This document shows positions 9,062-16,879 of a stretch of DNA of 19,625 nt, in pieces. Position numbers and translations under genes: made by a program. The stretch spans positions 1 through 19,625 of the forward strand of contig NZ_JAIWOI010000351.1 of assembly GCF_020217005.1 (NCBI RefSeq), in the 5' to 3' direction. The first letter of the stretch is position 1. Each line of letters begins with the position of its first letter. The stretch is from Rheinheimera sp. (lineage in GTDB: Bacteria; Pseudomonadota; Gammaproteobacteria; Enterobacterales; Alteromonadaceae). Below the pieces are notes generated by a model. It was not told the origin of the DNA and did no database searches. It saw only the letters and a list, made by a program, of their open reading frames with translations.

Positions 9062-10002
9062 TGGCGCGTCGTGCAGTCCACGGCATTTTGTTACTGGATA
9101 AGCCGTTAGAAATTTCCAGCAATGGTATTTTGCAGCGGGTGCGTTGGTTGTATCAGGCGGAAAAGGCTGGTCACACCGGAGCTTTAGATCCGCTGGCCAG
9201 TGGCTTATTGCCTATATGCTTTGGTGAAGCCACCAAGTTTTGCCAGTTCCTGTTAGATACAGACAAAACTTATTTGGTAACAGCTCATTTTGGTTTACGC
9301 ACCGACACCAGCGATGCAGCCGGTGAAGTTATTAGTCGCAGGCCTGTGAATTTTGACCAAGCCATGCTCGAACAGAAAATGCAGCAGTTCTGTGGTCCTG
9401 TCATGCAGGTGCCGACTATGTTTTCCGCATTGAAGTATCAGGGACAGCCGCTGTATAAATATGCCCGCCAAGGGATTGAAGTACCGCGAGAGGCTCGTCC
9501 TATCACCATCTTCCGGTTTGAGTTGCAGCAGTTTGATGGCGAATATGGCCGTTTTCTGGTGCATTGCAGCAAAGGCACTTACATCCGCACCTTAATAGAC
9601 GATTTAGGTGAGGCTTTAGGCTCTGGTGCTTATGTCAGCGCCTTGCGCCGTATCCATGTTGGTCCCTTTGATGCCGCTCAAATGCTGACGCAGGAAGAGT
9701 TGGTGCCTTTTAATGACAAGCAGGACTGGGCAGGCTTAGATGCTTTATTGTTGCCTATGGATCTGGCTTTGACTGGCTTACCACAACTACAACTGAATGA
9801 AGCACAACAAAAGCGCTTAGTGCACGGGCAGACTGTGCTGTTAACTGAATCTGAACTTGCTGATTTAGGCGCTGAAGCGGCTGATGCAATTAAACTTTAT
9901 AGCCCTTCACAGCAGTTTATTGGTGTGGCTTCGTTAGACTCTGGTGTACTGTCGGTTCGACGTTTACTCAATACCAGTGTGTGGCAAGCTCCAGCATTAT
10001 AA
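9061..10002 (+). CDS. truB: tRNA pseudouridine-55 synthase TruB
   Basis: TruB makes the near-universal pseudouridine 55 in the T loop of tRNAs and also acts as a tRNA folding chaperone. The 313-residue product matches E. coli (314). HGILLLDKP opens the catalytic domain; [15 protein letters not shown] contains the catalytic aspartate at D43; later motifs are [20 protein letters not shown] and [17 protein letters not shown]-terminal PUA-like region follows (about 240-313). It starts on the last base of the rbfA stop. The rpsO promoter begins a few bases after its stop codon. Confidence 0.97.
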   Translation: MARRAVHGILLLDKPLEISSNGILQRVRWLYQAEKAGHTGALDPLASGLLPICFGEATKFCQFLLDTDKTYLVTAHFGLRTDTSDAAGEVISRRPVNFDQAMLEQKMQQFCGPVMQVPTMFSALKYQGQPLYKYARQGIEVPREARPITIFRFELQQFDGEYGRFLVHCSKGTYIRTLIDDLGEALGSGAYVSALRRIHVGPFDAAQMLTQEELVPFNDKQDWAGLDALLLPMDLALTGLPQLQLNEAQQKRLVHGQTVLLTESELADLGAEAADAIKLYSPSQQFIGVASLDSGVLSVRRLLNTSVWQAPAL

Positions 10003-10008
10003 TTTTGC

Positions 10009-10037
10009 TTGTAAGACTTTAAGAAAGCGCATAGAAT
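10009..10037 (+). promoter_or_regulatory. rpsO promoter
   Basis: TTGTAA (10009-10014), a 17-base spacer and TAGAAT (10032-10037) lie just downstream of truB. The predicted start is near 10044, giving a leader of about 58 bases before the rpsO ATG. The -10 box sits in the top of a GCGCAT/ATGCGC inverted repeat (10027-10041). A separate rpsO promoter in this position is also known in E. coli. Confidence 0.7.
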
Positions 10038-10051
10038 GCGCGCTCATTTTC

Positions 10052-10080
10052 GTTGTTGCTGGATTAGTGGCCGGCACAAC
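10052..10080 (+). promoter_or_regulatory. rpsO leader hairpin, candidate S15 autoregulatory site
   Basis: GTTGT plus GCTGG (10052-10056, 10058-10062, one bulged T) pairs with CCGGC plus ACAAC (10071-10080), closing an 8-base loop. The stem contains a T-G wobble next to a G-C pair, the kind of G-U/G-C motif S15 recognises in 16S rRNA. S15 represses its own mRNA through leader RNA structures in several bacteria; that this one does so is inference. Confidence 0.45.
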
Positions 10081-10102
10081 ATATCTCTCTATTGGAGGCT
10101 CT

Positions 10103-10372
10103 ATGTCACTAACTACAGCTGAAAAAGCGCAAATCTTAGCAGATTACGCTGTTAAACAAGGCGATACCGGTTCACCAGAAGTACAAGTTGCATTATTAAC
10201 TGCAACTATTGCTAAGTTACAACCGCACTTTGCTGATCACAAACACGATCACCACTCTCGTCGTGGTCTGTTACGTATGGTTAGCCAACGTCGTAAGTTA
10301 TTAGATTACTTAAAAGGCAAAGACGCTCAGCGTTACGCTACTCTGATCGAGCGTTTAGGTCTGCGTCGTTAA
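10103..10372 (+). CDS. rpsO: 30S ribosomal protein S15
   Basis: S15 is a primary binding protein of the 16S rRNA central domain and also forms an intersubunit bridge with 23S rRNA. The 89-residue product is exactly the family length and contains the hallmark stretches [43 protein letters not shown] and a [13 protein letters not shown]-terminus. The ATG follows TTGGAGG by five bases, an excellent ribosome binding site. The same frame is open upstream into truB but that part is not conserved and lies over the promoter. Its own terminator follows directly. Confidence 0.98.
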   Translation: MSLTTAEKAQILADYAVKQGDTGSPEVQVALLTATIAKLQPHFADHKHDHHSRRGLLRMVSQRRKLLDYLKGKDAQRYATLIERLGLRR

Positions 10373-10390
10373 TTCGCAGCTTATGCCTGA

Positions 10391-10417
10391 AAAAGCCAGT
10401 CCTAGACTGGCTTTTTT
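10391..10417 (+). terminator. rpsO intrinsic terminator
   Basis: AAAAGCCAGT (10391-10400) pairs perfectly with ACTGGCTTTT (10406-10415) around a CCTAG loop, with the T run extending to 10417. It sits 18 bases after the rpsO stop. Confidence 0.93.
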
Positions 10418-10495
10418 ACATTTTGCAATCCTGCAAAATGCCCTTTGGGCCATTGTCGCTTCGCTCCGATGTTCAAAATCGCTCCAGGCGATTTT
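10418..10495 (+). repeat. Intergenic composite repeat, copy 1 (78 bp)
   Basis: This unit contains CATTTTGC/GCAAAATG, GCCC-ttt-GGGC and AAAATCGC/GCGATTTT small hairpins in series. It is repeated at 10580-10657 with 5 mismatches in 78 by my alignment. The last 49 bases (10447-10495) form the core that also occurs at 10529-10577. Confidence 0.9.
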
Positions 10496-10528
10496 GTATT
10501 CGCCTCCATCCATGGCGCTCACCCTGCC

Positions 10529-10577
10529 GGGCCATCGTCGCTTCGCTCCAATGTTCAAAATCGCTCCAGGCGATTTT
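10529..10577 (+). repeat. Intergenic repeat, copy 2 (49-bp core only)
   Basis: Matches the core of copies 1 and 3 from GGGCC through GCGATTTT but lacks the CATTTTGC hairpin half; instead it is preceded by a unique segment (10496-10528, containing CGCCTCCATCCATGGCG). Offsets to the neighbouring cores are 82 and 80 bases. Confidence 0.88.
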
Positions 10578-10579
10578 TT

Positions 10580-10657
10580 ACATTTTGCTGTCCTGCAAAA
10601 TGCCCTTTGGGCCGTTGTCGCTTCGTTCCAATGTTCAAAATCGCTCCAGGCGATTTT
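10580..10657 (+). repeat. Intergenic composite repeat, copy 3 (78 bp)
   Basis: Full-length copy of the composite unit. After it, GTGTATTTTGCAGG (10658-10671) looks like the start of a further decayed copy. The rest of the spacer to the pnp leader (10672-10760) holds no gene that I can see. Confidence 0.88.
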
Positions 10658-10764
10658 GTGTATTTTGCAGGTTAAAAATTCTTATCAATGCAACTTAATA
10701 CCTTCATGATGTTCTTACCGCCCGGGCATGCTTAAATTTTATACCCTGCGACTCTAGCGCCAGC

Positions 10765-10794
10765 TATCTTTTAAGCCCTGTAACAGGCTATACT
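10765..10794 (+). promoter_or_regulatory. Possible pnp promoter
   Basis: TATACT (10789-10794) is a good -10 box, but the -35 region (TATCTT at 10765-10770, 18-base spacer) is weak. The predicted start near 10801 gives a leader of about 58 bases that contains only a small CGCG/CGCG hairpin (10823-10836). In E. coli pnp has its own promoter after the rpsO terminator. Confidence 0.4.
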
Positions 10795-10858
10795 GTGCCG
10801 CGAAAAACAGACCAAAAGACTCCGCGAAAAAACGCGAAAAATAGAAAGGAAATAATCA

Positions 10859-12991
10859 GTGAACCCCATCGTAAAATCATTCCAGTTTGGCCAACACACT
10901 ATTACTCTGGAAACCGGCGTTATCGCCCGTCAAGCTGACGCGGCTGTATTGGCCAGCATGGGTGATACCTCTGTGTTAGTCACAGTGGTAGGTAAAAAAC
11001 AACCTAAACCTGGTCAGGATTTTTTCCCTCTGACTGTAAACTACCAGGAAAAAACTTATGCGGCTGGCCGCATCCCTGGTGGTTTCTTCAAGCGTGAAGG
11101 CCGTCCGTCAGAAGGCGAGACGTTAATTTCACGTTTAATTGACCGTCCAATCCGTCCATTGTTTCCTGAAGGCTTCACCAACGAAGTTCAGGTGATTGCC
11201 ACTGTAGTTTCTGTACAACCTGAAATTCAACCGGACATCATCTCTATCATTGGTACTTCTGCTGCTCTGGCTATCTCTGGTATCCCGTTCAGTGGTCCAT
11301 TAGGTGCGGCTCGTGTTGGTTATGTAAATAGCCAGTATGTGTTAAACCCGTCTGAAGCAGAATTAAAAGACAGCAAGTTAGACTTGGTTGTAGCTGGTAC
11401 TGCCAACGCAGTATTGATGGTTGAATCTGAAGCTGGCGTGTTATCAGAAGAAGTGATGTTAGGTGCTGTGGTATTTGGTCATGACCAGATGCAAACAGTG
11501 ATCAACGCCATCAATGAATTTGCAGCTGTTGCCGCAAAACCGGCCTGGAACTGGGTAGCTCCTGCGAAAAACGAAACGCTGAGCAGCAAAATTGCAGCTC
11601 TGGCTACAACACCAGTTGGCGAAGCATACCGCATCACTGAAAAAGCCAAACGTTACGAAGCTATTGGCGCTATCAAAGCTGAAGTTTTTGCTCAAATCAA
11701 AGCTGAGTTAGCTGAAGGCGAGAGCTTTGACGAAACTGAAGCCAACGAAATTTTCCACAACCTGGAAAGTAAAATTGTACGTAGCCGCATTATCAAAGGC
11801 GAGCCACGTATCGACGGTCGTGACAACGAAATGGTTCGTGCTTTAAGCGTAATGACTGGTTTATTACCTCGTACACACGGTTCAGCCTTGTTCACTCGTG
11901 GTGAAACTCAGGCCTTAGTAACCTGTACTTTAGGTACTGCCCGTGACGCGCAAACAGTAGATGACTTACTGAGCGAAAAAACCGACCACTTCCTGTTCCA
12001 CTACAACTTCCCTCCATTCTCTGTAGGCGAGACTGGTATGGTCGGTTCACCAAAACGTCGCGAAATCGGCCATGGCCGTTTAGCTAAACGTGGTGTAGCA
12101 GCGGTAATGCCAGATTTCAACGACTTCCCGTACACAGTACGTATGGTATCTGAAATCACTGAATCAAACGGTTCAAGCTCTATGGCTTCTGTGTGTGGTT
12201 CTTCATTAGCGCTGATGGATGCTGGTGTACCAATCAAAGCTTCTGTAGCTGGTATCGCTATGGGTCTGGTGAAAGAAGGCGATGATTTCGTTGTTCTGTC
12301 TGACATTTTAGGTGATGAAGATCACTTAGGTGACATGGACTTTAAAGTGGCTGGTACTACTGAAGGTATCACTGCGCTGCAGATGGATATCAAAATCGAA
12401 GGTATCACGAAAGAGATCATGCAGATCGCGCTGAAACAAGCTAAAGCGGCCCGTATTCATATTCTGAATGTGATGGACCAGGCAATCAGCACGCACCGTG
12501 AAGAGCTGTCTGAGCATGCTCCGCGTATTTACACTTTAAAAATCAACCCGGAAAAAATCCGTGACGTGATTGGTAAAGGTGGTGCTGTCATTCGTCAAAT
12601 CACTGAAGAATCTGGTACTACCATTGAAATCGAAGATGACGGTACAGTGAAAATTGCTGCGACTAACTCACAAGCAGCCAACATTGCTATCAACAAAATC
12701 GAAGCTATCACAGCTGAAATTGAAGTAGGCGCAGTGTATCAGGGTGAAGTTGTGCGTATTGTTGACTTCGGTGCTTTTGTTAACGTTCTGCCAGGTAAAG
12801 ACGGTTTAGTTCACATTTCACAAATCTCTGATGAGCGCGTGAGCAATGTGGCTGATCACTTAGCTATAGGTCAGAAAGTGGCTGTGAAAGTCATGGAAGT
12901 AGACAAGCAAGGTCGTGTGCGTTTAAGCATCAAAGAAGCTCAGGACAAACCTGCAGCTGTTGAGTCTGCCGATGCTGTTGAAGCTCAGTAA
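10859..12991 (+). CDS. pnp: Polyribonucleotide nucleotidyltransferase (PNPase)
   Basis: PNPase degrades RNA 3' to 5' by phosphorolysis and works in the RNA degradosome and on its own. The 710-residue product matches E. coli (711). Two RNase PH domains are visible: the first with [20 protein letters not shown] and [13 protein letters not shown], the second with [31 protein letters not shown] and the catalytic-site [14 protein letters not shown] and [15 protein letters not shown] domain ([13 protein letters not shown], about 560-570) and an S1 domain (about 620-690, [18 protein letters not shown]) close it. The start is GTG at 10859, with AAAGGA eight bases upstream, giving the family N-terminus [10 protein letters not shown]. 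Its end overlaps the proposed nlpI start. Confidence 0.97.
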   Translation: MNPIVKSFQFGQHTITLETGVIARQADAAVLASMGDTSVLVTVVGKKQPKPGQDFFPLTVNYQEKTYAAGRIPGGFFKREGRPSEGETLISRLIDRPIRPLFPEGFTNEVQVIATVVSVQPEIQPDIISIIGTSAALAISGIPFSGPLGAARVGYVNSQYVLNPSEAELKDSKLDLVVAGTANAVLMVESEAGVLSEEVMLGAVVFGHDQMQTVINAINEFAAVAAKPAWNWVAPAKNETLSSKIAALATTPVGEAYRITEKAKRYEAIGAIKAEVFAQIKAELAEGESFDETEANEIFHNLESKIVRSRIIKGEPRIDGRDNEMVRALSVMTGLLPRTHGSALFTRGETQALVTCTLGTARDAQTVDDLLSEKTDHFLFHYNFPPFSVGETGMVGSPKRREIGHGRLAKRGVAAVMPDFNDFPYTVRMVSEITESNGSSSMASVCGSSLALMDAGVPIKASVAGIAMGLVKEGDDFVVLSDILGDEDHLGDMDFKVAGTTEGITALQMDIKIEGITKEIMQIALKQAKAARIHILNVMDQAISTHREELSEHAPRIYTLKINPEKIRDVIGKGGAVIRQITEESGTTIEIEDDGTVKIAATNSQAANIAINKIEAITAEIEVGAVYQGEVVRIVDFGAFVNVLPGKDGLVHISQISDERVSNVADHLAIGQKVAVKVMEVDKQGRVRLSIKEAQDKPAAVESADAVEAQ

Positions 12992-13889
12992 GGTTTGCGA
13001 CCTGACCAAAAAAGCAGTGCTGCTTGCAGCACTGCTGGCTCTGGGCGCATGCGCCCAGAAACCCTCCACAGAAGTTGCAGCTCTTGTGGAGCACCCATTA
13101 GAGCCGGAACCACTTCAGGCTTCTTATCGTACCGAAATTGCTATCGCCAGAATCTCTGAGTTATTAACTAAAGCCGAAACTACAGACGAACAGCGTGCCA
13201 GGTTGTTTTATGACCGTGGCGTGATGTACGACAGTGTTGGTTTACGTTCACTCGCTCGGTTTGATTTTCTACGCGCTTTACGTTTACAGCCTGATATGGC
13301 GGATGCTTATAACTTTATTGGCATTCACCACACCTTAGTAGGTAATTACACCGAAGCCTATGAGTCCTTTGATGCCGCTTTAGAGCTGGCACCTGATTAC
13401 GATTATGCCTATTTAAACCGGGGTATAGCTCTGCTGTATGACAGTAAAATTGATCTTGCTATTGGTGATTTTGAGCAGTTTTATCTGGCAAAACCTGAAG
13501 ATCCTTACCGTTCTTTGTGGCTGTATTTTGCCGACGCTAAGTTATCTGTGCCTGAAGCTCAGGCCCGGTTAGCCCTTAATCAGGCGAAGTTGGATCAAAA
13601 ACATTGGGCAAGCTCAATAGTTGCTTTTTATCTGGGAAAAATCTCGGAGCAAGAGTTACTGGACACTGCAGCTCATGTGAACTCTGATCCACAACAATTG
13701 GCTGAACGTTTATGCGAAGTTTATTTTTATCTGGCTAAATGGCATGAACAACAAAACCCAACCAAAGCGCTGGATTACTATAAAAAAGTACTAGCGACCA
13801 ATGTATATGAGTTTGTTGAACATCGTTACGCCCGGATAGAGATGAACAGGTTGCGTGGTTTAGATGCAAGCGCAGCTCCTGTCAACTAA
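12972..13889 (+). CDS. nlpI: Lipoprotein NlpI, TPR protein
   Basis: NlpI is an outer-membrane lipoprotein that in E. coli acts as an adaptor for peptidoglycan hydrolase turnover with the Prc protease. The product (about 305 residues) has an n-region [11 protein letters not shown], a hydrophobic stretch and the lipobox LALGAC, then TPR units: [49 protein letters not shown] and [23 protein letters not shown] regions, and the family end [14 protein letters not shown]. Order pnp-nlpI is conserved in gammaproteobacteria. The start is uncertain: ATG 12972 overlaps pnp by 20 bases but has a poor RBS; a CTG at 13002 sits eight bases after AAGG and would give an ideal signal peptide ([11 protein letters not shown]). 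Confidence 0.92.
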   Translation: MLLKLSKVCDLTKKAVLLAALLALGACAQKPSTEVAALVEHPLEPEPLQASYRTEIAIARISELLTKAETTDEQRARLFYDRGVMYDSVGLRSLARFDFLRALRLQPDMADAYNFIGIHHTLVGNYTEAYESFDAALELAPDYDYAYLNRGIALLYDSKIDLAIGDFEQFYLAKPEDPYRSLWLYFADAKLSVPEAQARLALNQAKLDQKHWASSIVAFYLGKISEQELLDTAAHVNSDPQQLAERLCEVYFYLAKWHEQQNPTKALDYYKKVLATNVYEFVEHRYARIEMNRLRGLDASAAPVN

Positions 13890-13896
13890 CAGACTG

Positions 13897-15126
13897 ATGC
13901 GACAAAAGAAAAAAGCCGGTTCTCTGGCTTTTTTTTATCCACTTTCTTATTCAAAACTAGTGCTGATATTTTGGTTATTCATCTGTTTGTCTGGCTGTGA
14001 ACCTGCGCTTGAGCAGTGGCCTGAACAGCGATTAATGGATGAAGCGCAGCACGGCAATGGGGCTGCTGCACTGATACTTGCGAAAAAGCGCGAACAGCAA
14101 GGTGACTTGCAAGCTGCCCTGAACTGGTATCAAAAAGCTGTAGATGCCGGTTTCACCAATGAGCTTACTGCTTTAATTTCTCTGAAACAGAAGCGGGATG
14201 GCTTTTTAGCGGCCGCCAGTTATCTTGAGCAACACCTACAGCAACAGCAGAGCTTAAACGCGGCAGAGGCCGATTTAGCTGCTGATTTTGGCCTTTGGCA
14301 GTATCTGCACAACAGCGTTCAATCTCCAATACACTCAAACACCTCTTGTAGCCTTACTTTGCAACCTGTAGTTCAATCCAGAGCTGGAAGCAGTCGCTTG
14401 AAGCTGTTACTGCAACAGTGGCGACAGGACCCGCAGTTTTCTTCATTAGCTGTCTGCTTTTTACCTGAGAAACGCGTCAACAGCACCGACTTGCAGTGCA
14501 GTTACCAACCTGGGCAGCGTATTCAATGTCAGTATCAGGTGTTAATGCCACAAGTCGCTCAAGGTGGTTTTAATCAGTTGTTGCTGGTTGCAGGCGAGGG
14601 GAAGGCTAATTACAACAATGGCATAGTGCAGCTCGCTGAAAGTAGTTCGTATCAGGTATTCAGGCACGAGTTCGCTCACATATTGGGCTTTATCGATGAA
14701 TATAGTTTGGCGACGCCGGTGGCGGAAGCTGAATGCAGCAGTGATGTAATCCGGCCTAATTTGTTGACAGACAAAACACAACTGGACTTATACCTGAAAC
14801 ATTGGCGGCTGGAACAGCAAGACATTGAGTTACATCCGGTAGATAGTTGCATTAACGCTGGAAAGCAGGCTTATGCTCCGGTAAAAACCATGAGCTTTAT
14901 GCGATCACATGAAGCTGAAGTTCCTGGCTTGTATTTTGCTCTGATGCAACAAGTATTGGCACAACCTGAACAGATTATGCCAGTACAGTATTTTTATGCT
15001 TATTTAGCCAGGCAACAACAAGACTGGCAGAGCTGGCGGATACTGATGCAACTGGCGGCTAATCAGGGCTATCCCGACGCTAAACAGGCGTTGCAGCAAG
15101 CGGAGGCTATTCCGACAGCTCCGTAA
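13897..15126 (+). CDS. Putative lipoprotein with Sel1-like repeats and HExxH protease-like motif
   Basis: I do not recognise a named family. From ATG 13897 the 409-residue product has a basic n-region (KKK at 4-6), a hydrophobic helix and a lipobox LSGC with C34, so it should be a membrane-anchored lipoprotein. Sel1/TPR-like units follow (MDEAQHGNGAAALILAKK; QAALNWYQKAVDAGF) and one recurs at the C-terminus (LMQLAANQGYPDAKQAL). The middle holds HEFAHILGFIDEY (H257, E258, H261), which looks like a zinc-metallopeptidase site of the HExxH...DEY kind seen in M64-type peptidases. Many Cys residues suggest an extracytoplasmic location. No good RBS is seen; the nlpI terminator covers codons 5-14. 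Protease activity is inference. It overlaps the convergent PilZ gene by 20 bases. Confidence 0.75.
   Translation: MRQKKKAGSLAFFYPLSYSKLVLIFWLFICLSGCEPALEQWPEQRLMDEAQHGNGAAALILAKKREQQGDLQAALNWYQKAVDAGFTNELTALISLKQKRDGFLAAASYLEQHLQQQQSLNAAEADLAADFGLWQYLHNSVQSPIHSNTSCSLTLQPVVQSRAGSSRLKLLLQQWRQDPQFSSLAVCFLPEKRVNSTDLQCSYQPGQRIQCQYQVLMPQVAQGGFNQLLLVAGEGKANYNNGIVQLAESSSYQVFRHEFAHILGFIDEYSLATPVAEAECSSDVIRPNLLTDKTQLDLYLKHWRLEQQDIELHPVDSCINAGKQAYAPVKTMSFMRSHEAEVPGLYFALMQQVLAQPEQIMPVQYFYAYLARQQQDWQSWRILMQLAANQGYPDAKQALQQAEAIPTAP
13909..13936 (+). terminator. nlpI intrinsic terminator
   Basis: AAAAAAGCCGG (13909-13919) pairs with CTGGCTTTTTT (13924-13934) with one wobble around TTCT, followed by more T to 13936. 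It lies 19 bases after the nlpI stop but inside the first codons of the next open frame. Confidence 0.85.
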
Positions 15127-15460
15127 GTTCGCGGCTTAATAAGTCAGCGTCACCTAAATTCAACTCCAGCAAACGGCGTAGATGACTGGCAGAATCAATA
15201 TCTATAGCAGTGCAGTGCACACCAACAGAAGAACCGTTCAAATGAGCGACTGTGACGTCCATAAACAAATCGACGCCTGATTCATTTAATTGGAACTGTA
15301 ACTGAAAGTGTTGGCCGGCAGCTAATTCAGAGGCCACATCCAATTGCAACAAAGCGCCTTTGAGTGACAAATCCTGCAATTGGCCAGTATATACAGCGTC
15401 AGCATTTTTGAGTTGAACCGGACCCGAAAATAACACCCGGCTAAAACGTCTGTTGTCCAT
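15107..15460 (-). CDS. PilZ-domain protein, probable cyclic-di-GMP binder
   Basis: The 117-residue protein is a single PilZ domain. The cyclic-di-GMP motifs are both present: RxxxR (R4-R8, in NRRFSR) and D/NxSxxG as DLSLKG (D30-G35), followed by beta strands (ALLQLDV, HFQLQFQL, FMDVTVAHL, SVGVHCTAID) and a C-terminal helix. Stand-alone PilZ proteins act as second-messenger effectors in motility, biofilm or surface control; the target here cannot be named. AAGGA lies seven bases before the ATG. It is transcribed leftward and its 3' end overlaps the lipoprotein gene tail to tail. Confidence 0.88.
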   Translation of the reverse strand: MDNRRFSRVLFSGPVQLKNADAVYTGQLQDLSLKGALLQLDVASELAAGQHFQLQFQLNESGVDLFMDVTVAHLNGSSVGVHCTAIDIDSASHLRRLLELNLGDADLLSRELTELSE

Positions 15461-15725
15461 ACCAAATCCTTCAGTTCGTTACATTGAGCATAGTTGTTTC
15501 CGGCATGAAAAGACAGTGCAAGCAGTTAAATTTAACTGCTTGCACAATGGGTTATACTAGCTGACTTCTGTGAATCACAACGCTAGTTTGTACTAGATTC
15601 AGCCTTCCTGGCGTTATTCTACACTGCTAATCGCTACTGAGGAGCTAGGTAACGAGTAATTTATATTACTAAATTGTACTCGTAACCAATTTAGATTGGT
15701 CTATTGAGTCACTTGCAGGAGAGTT
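15461..15725. other. Palindrome-rich non-coding spacer at the host/accessory junction
   Basis: No gene is seen. It holds the 30-bp palindrome, a TTATACTAG -10-like string without a properly spaced -35, GGTAACGAGTA/TACTCGTAACC (15648-15658 and 15677-15687, one mismatch), AGTAAT/ATTACT (15655-15670) and CCAAT/ATTGG (15686-15699). The strings TTTGTACTAG (15585-15594) and ATTGTACTCG (15673-15682) resemble each other and could be transposase-binding sites. The Tn7-like element end probably lies here, but I could not fix it. Confidence 0.5.
15516..15545. repeat. Perfect 30-bp palindrome
   Basis: GTGCAAGCAGTTAAA is followed directly by its exact reverse complement, centred between 15530 and 15531. 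It lies 55 bases upstream of the PilZ start. There is no T run on either side, so it is more likely an operator or recombination or cruciform site than a terminator. Confidence 0.85.
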
Positions 15726-16751
15726 TTAGCCAAATCTTACATAGTTGCTTATGAATCTATACATTTTTAAGGGCCAGCTATAATCATTGATTTTCTTGTT
15801 TTTGATGCAAAAAATATCAACCTTTTTTTTGCATTTCTCACCCAAAATACTCACGGTCATTTTTTTGATGTGTCTTTTTTGAGTTTCAGATAAGTCATCA
15901 ACTCTGAAATATTTATGACATAATTCAGCACCTAAGCGAATGAAAGTTCCTTCTTTAAATGGCATGCACGATTCTGAGTTGACTATTCTTTTAGATATTC
16001 TATTTGAAATTAACCTTATCTCTTTCCAGTCTAGGTCATTCGCCGCTTTTGGCAGGAAATCACTTAACTGTTTAGCCATTAGAATTATTGGTTCTGCATC
16101 TTCTTTAGGTAATAATTGATGCGCTCTTCGTTGAATAATGCGAAGTATGATTAGGATTTGATCCGGATCCTCTTGTGCTAAATCCCCAACTTCACCATGC
16201 ACTAGATTGATATGACTCCACAACTGTGCGCCATAAAAGCTTAGCTCTAATGCTGCGATTTTACGCTCTTTCCTATTTTTTGGGGTGGTATTGAAGTTTC
16301 CATATTGAGGGTAATGAGCTTTAAAAACCTCAGGGTTTAAAACCAGCCCTGCAATGATTTCATCCCAATAAAGAATACCGACAGCAAAGCCTCCCTTCAT
16401 TACTCGTGATTCTGAATAAGCTCGGATATTCTCTTGCAGTTTTGCGTCATGCTCGGCGGTAGTCGCTATAAAAAGAGTTACTAATCGCCCCTTGAATTTC
16501 TCAGCCTTAAGGACTTCTTGCTCAATAATGTCATAATTTATCTCGCTTTTTGTACATTTGCACTGGATTCCAACAGGGCGGCCGAGATCATCATTTCCAT
16601 ATATATCAACGCCGTTTTGCTTTTGTCCTGCACGTCCATTTTTAGCCAATGTACTGCTTTTCCAGCGTTGCGACATGGCATCGCGGACTATTGTCTCAAA
16701 CTCGTCCCAACTCTTTGGTTTGGGAATCTGTGATGATTGAATTGTGGGCAT
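15726..16751 (-). CDS. PD-(D/E)XK restriction-endonuclease-like protein
   Basis: The 341-residue product begins with a nuclease-fold domain: WDEFE near residue 15 (E19 in the first helix), then GRAGQKQNGVDIYG with D49 and GIQCKC with Q63 and K65. The pattern GRxGxxQxGVDI...QCK is typical of Mrr-like and related endonuclease domains found in restriction and other defence proteins. Residues about 85-150 continue the alpha/beta fold (LVTLFIATTAEHDAKLQENI). The remainder (about 160-341) is helical and Lys-rich at the end and is not recognised; it has no visible NTPase or methylase motif. The gene is clearly more AT-rich than the core genes, pointing to horizontal origin. The RBS is weak. I infer a DNA-cutting defence effector carried by the transposon; specificity is unknown. 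Confidence 0.72.
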   Translation of the reverse strand: MPTIQSSQIPKPKSWDEFETIVRDAMSQRWKSSTLAKNGRAGQKQNGVDIYGNDDLGRPVGIQCKCTKSEINYDIIEQEVLKAEKFKGRLVTLFIATTAEHDAKLQENIRAYSESRVMKGGFAVGILYWDEIIAGLVLNPEVFKAHYPQYGNFNTTPKNRKERKIAALELSFYGAQLWSHINLVHGEVGDLAQEDPDQILIILRIIQRRAHQLLPKEDAEPIILMAKQLSDFLPKAANDLDWKEIRLISNRISKRIVNSESCMPFKEGTFIRLGAELCHKYFRVDDLSETQKRHIKKMTVSILGEKCKKKVDIFCIKNKKINDYSWPLKMYRFISNYVRFG

Positions 16752-16858
16752 ATAAAAAATCTTTATCTTACGTCAGAGCTCGCTTTGTCGCTTTAACAAT
16801 GAAATTCTTGGAGGTGGCCTGATAAATTCAGGTTTTAGCATGCTCTATTGCTATGTGA

Positions 16859-16879
16859 AGTCAATGAATTTCATTGACT
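16859..16879. repeat. 21-bp perfect inverted repeat at the end of the 124-residue ORF
   Basis: AGTCAATGAA, a central T and TTCATTGACT. It overlaps the leftward stop codon (16861-16863). In RNA it forms a tight hairpin; no T run follows on the minus strand, so a terminator role is uncertain. It lies in the 109-base gap region between the two leftward genes. Confidence 0.7.

Noticed and set aside
10447..10657. CRISPR-like array
   Set aside because: Only three copies, 49-bp repeats with internal hairpins at about 80-base offsets, imperfect copies, and spacers partly made of the same repeat family; no cas genes in view.
10383..10709. Overlapping plus-strand open frames of 76-108 codons after rpsO
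   Set aside because: They are open in all three frames only because the 49-bp repeat recurs; the peptides are repeat translations with no RBS, and they overlap the rpsO terminator.
15540..15558. Promoter from TTGCAC and TATACT
   Set aside because: The boxes are only 7 bases apart, far from the 16-18 needed.
16818..16837. Terminator from CCTGA/TCAGG followed by TTTT
   Set aside because: The orientation fits only the plus strand, where no gene lies upstream; the 5-bp stem is weak.
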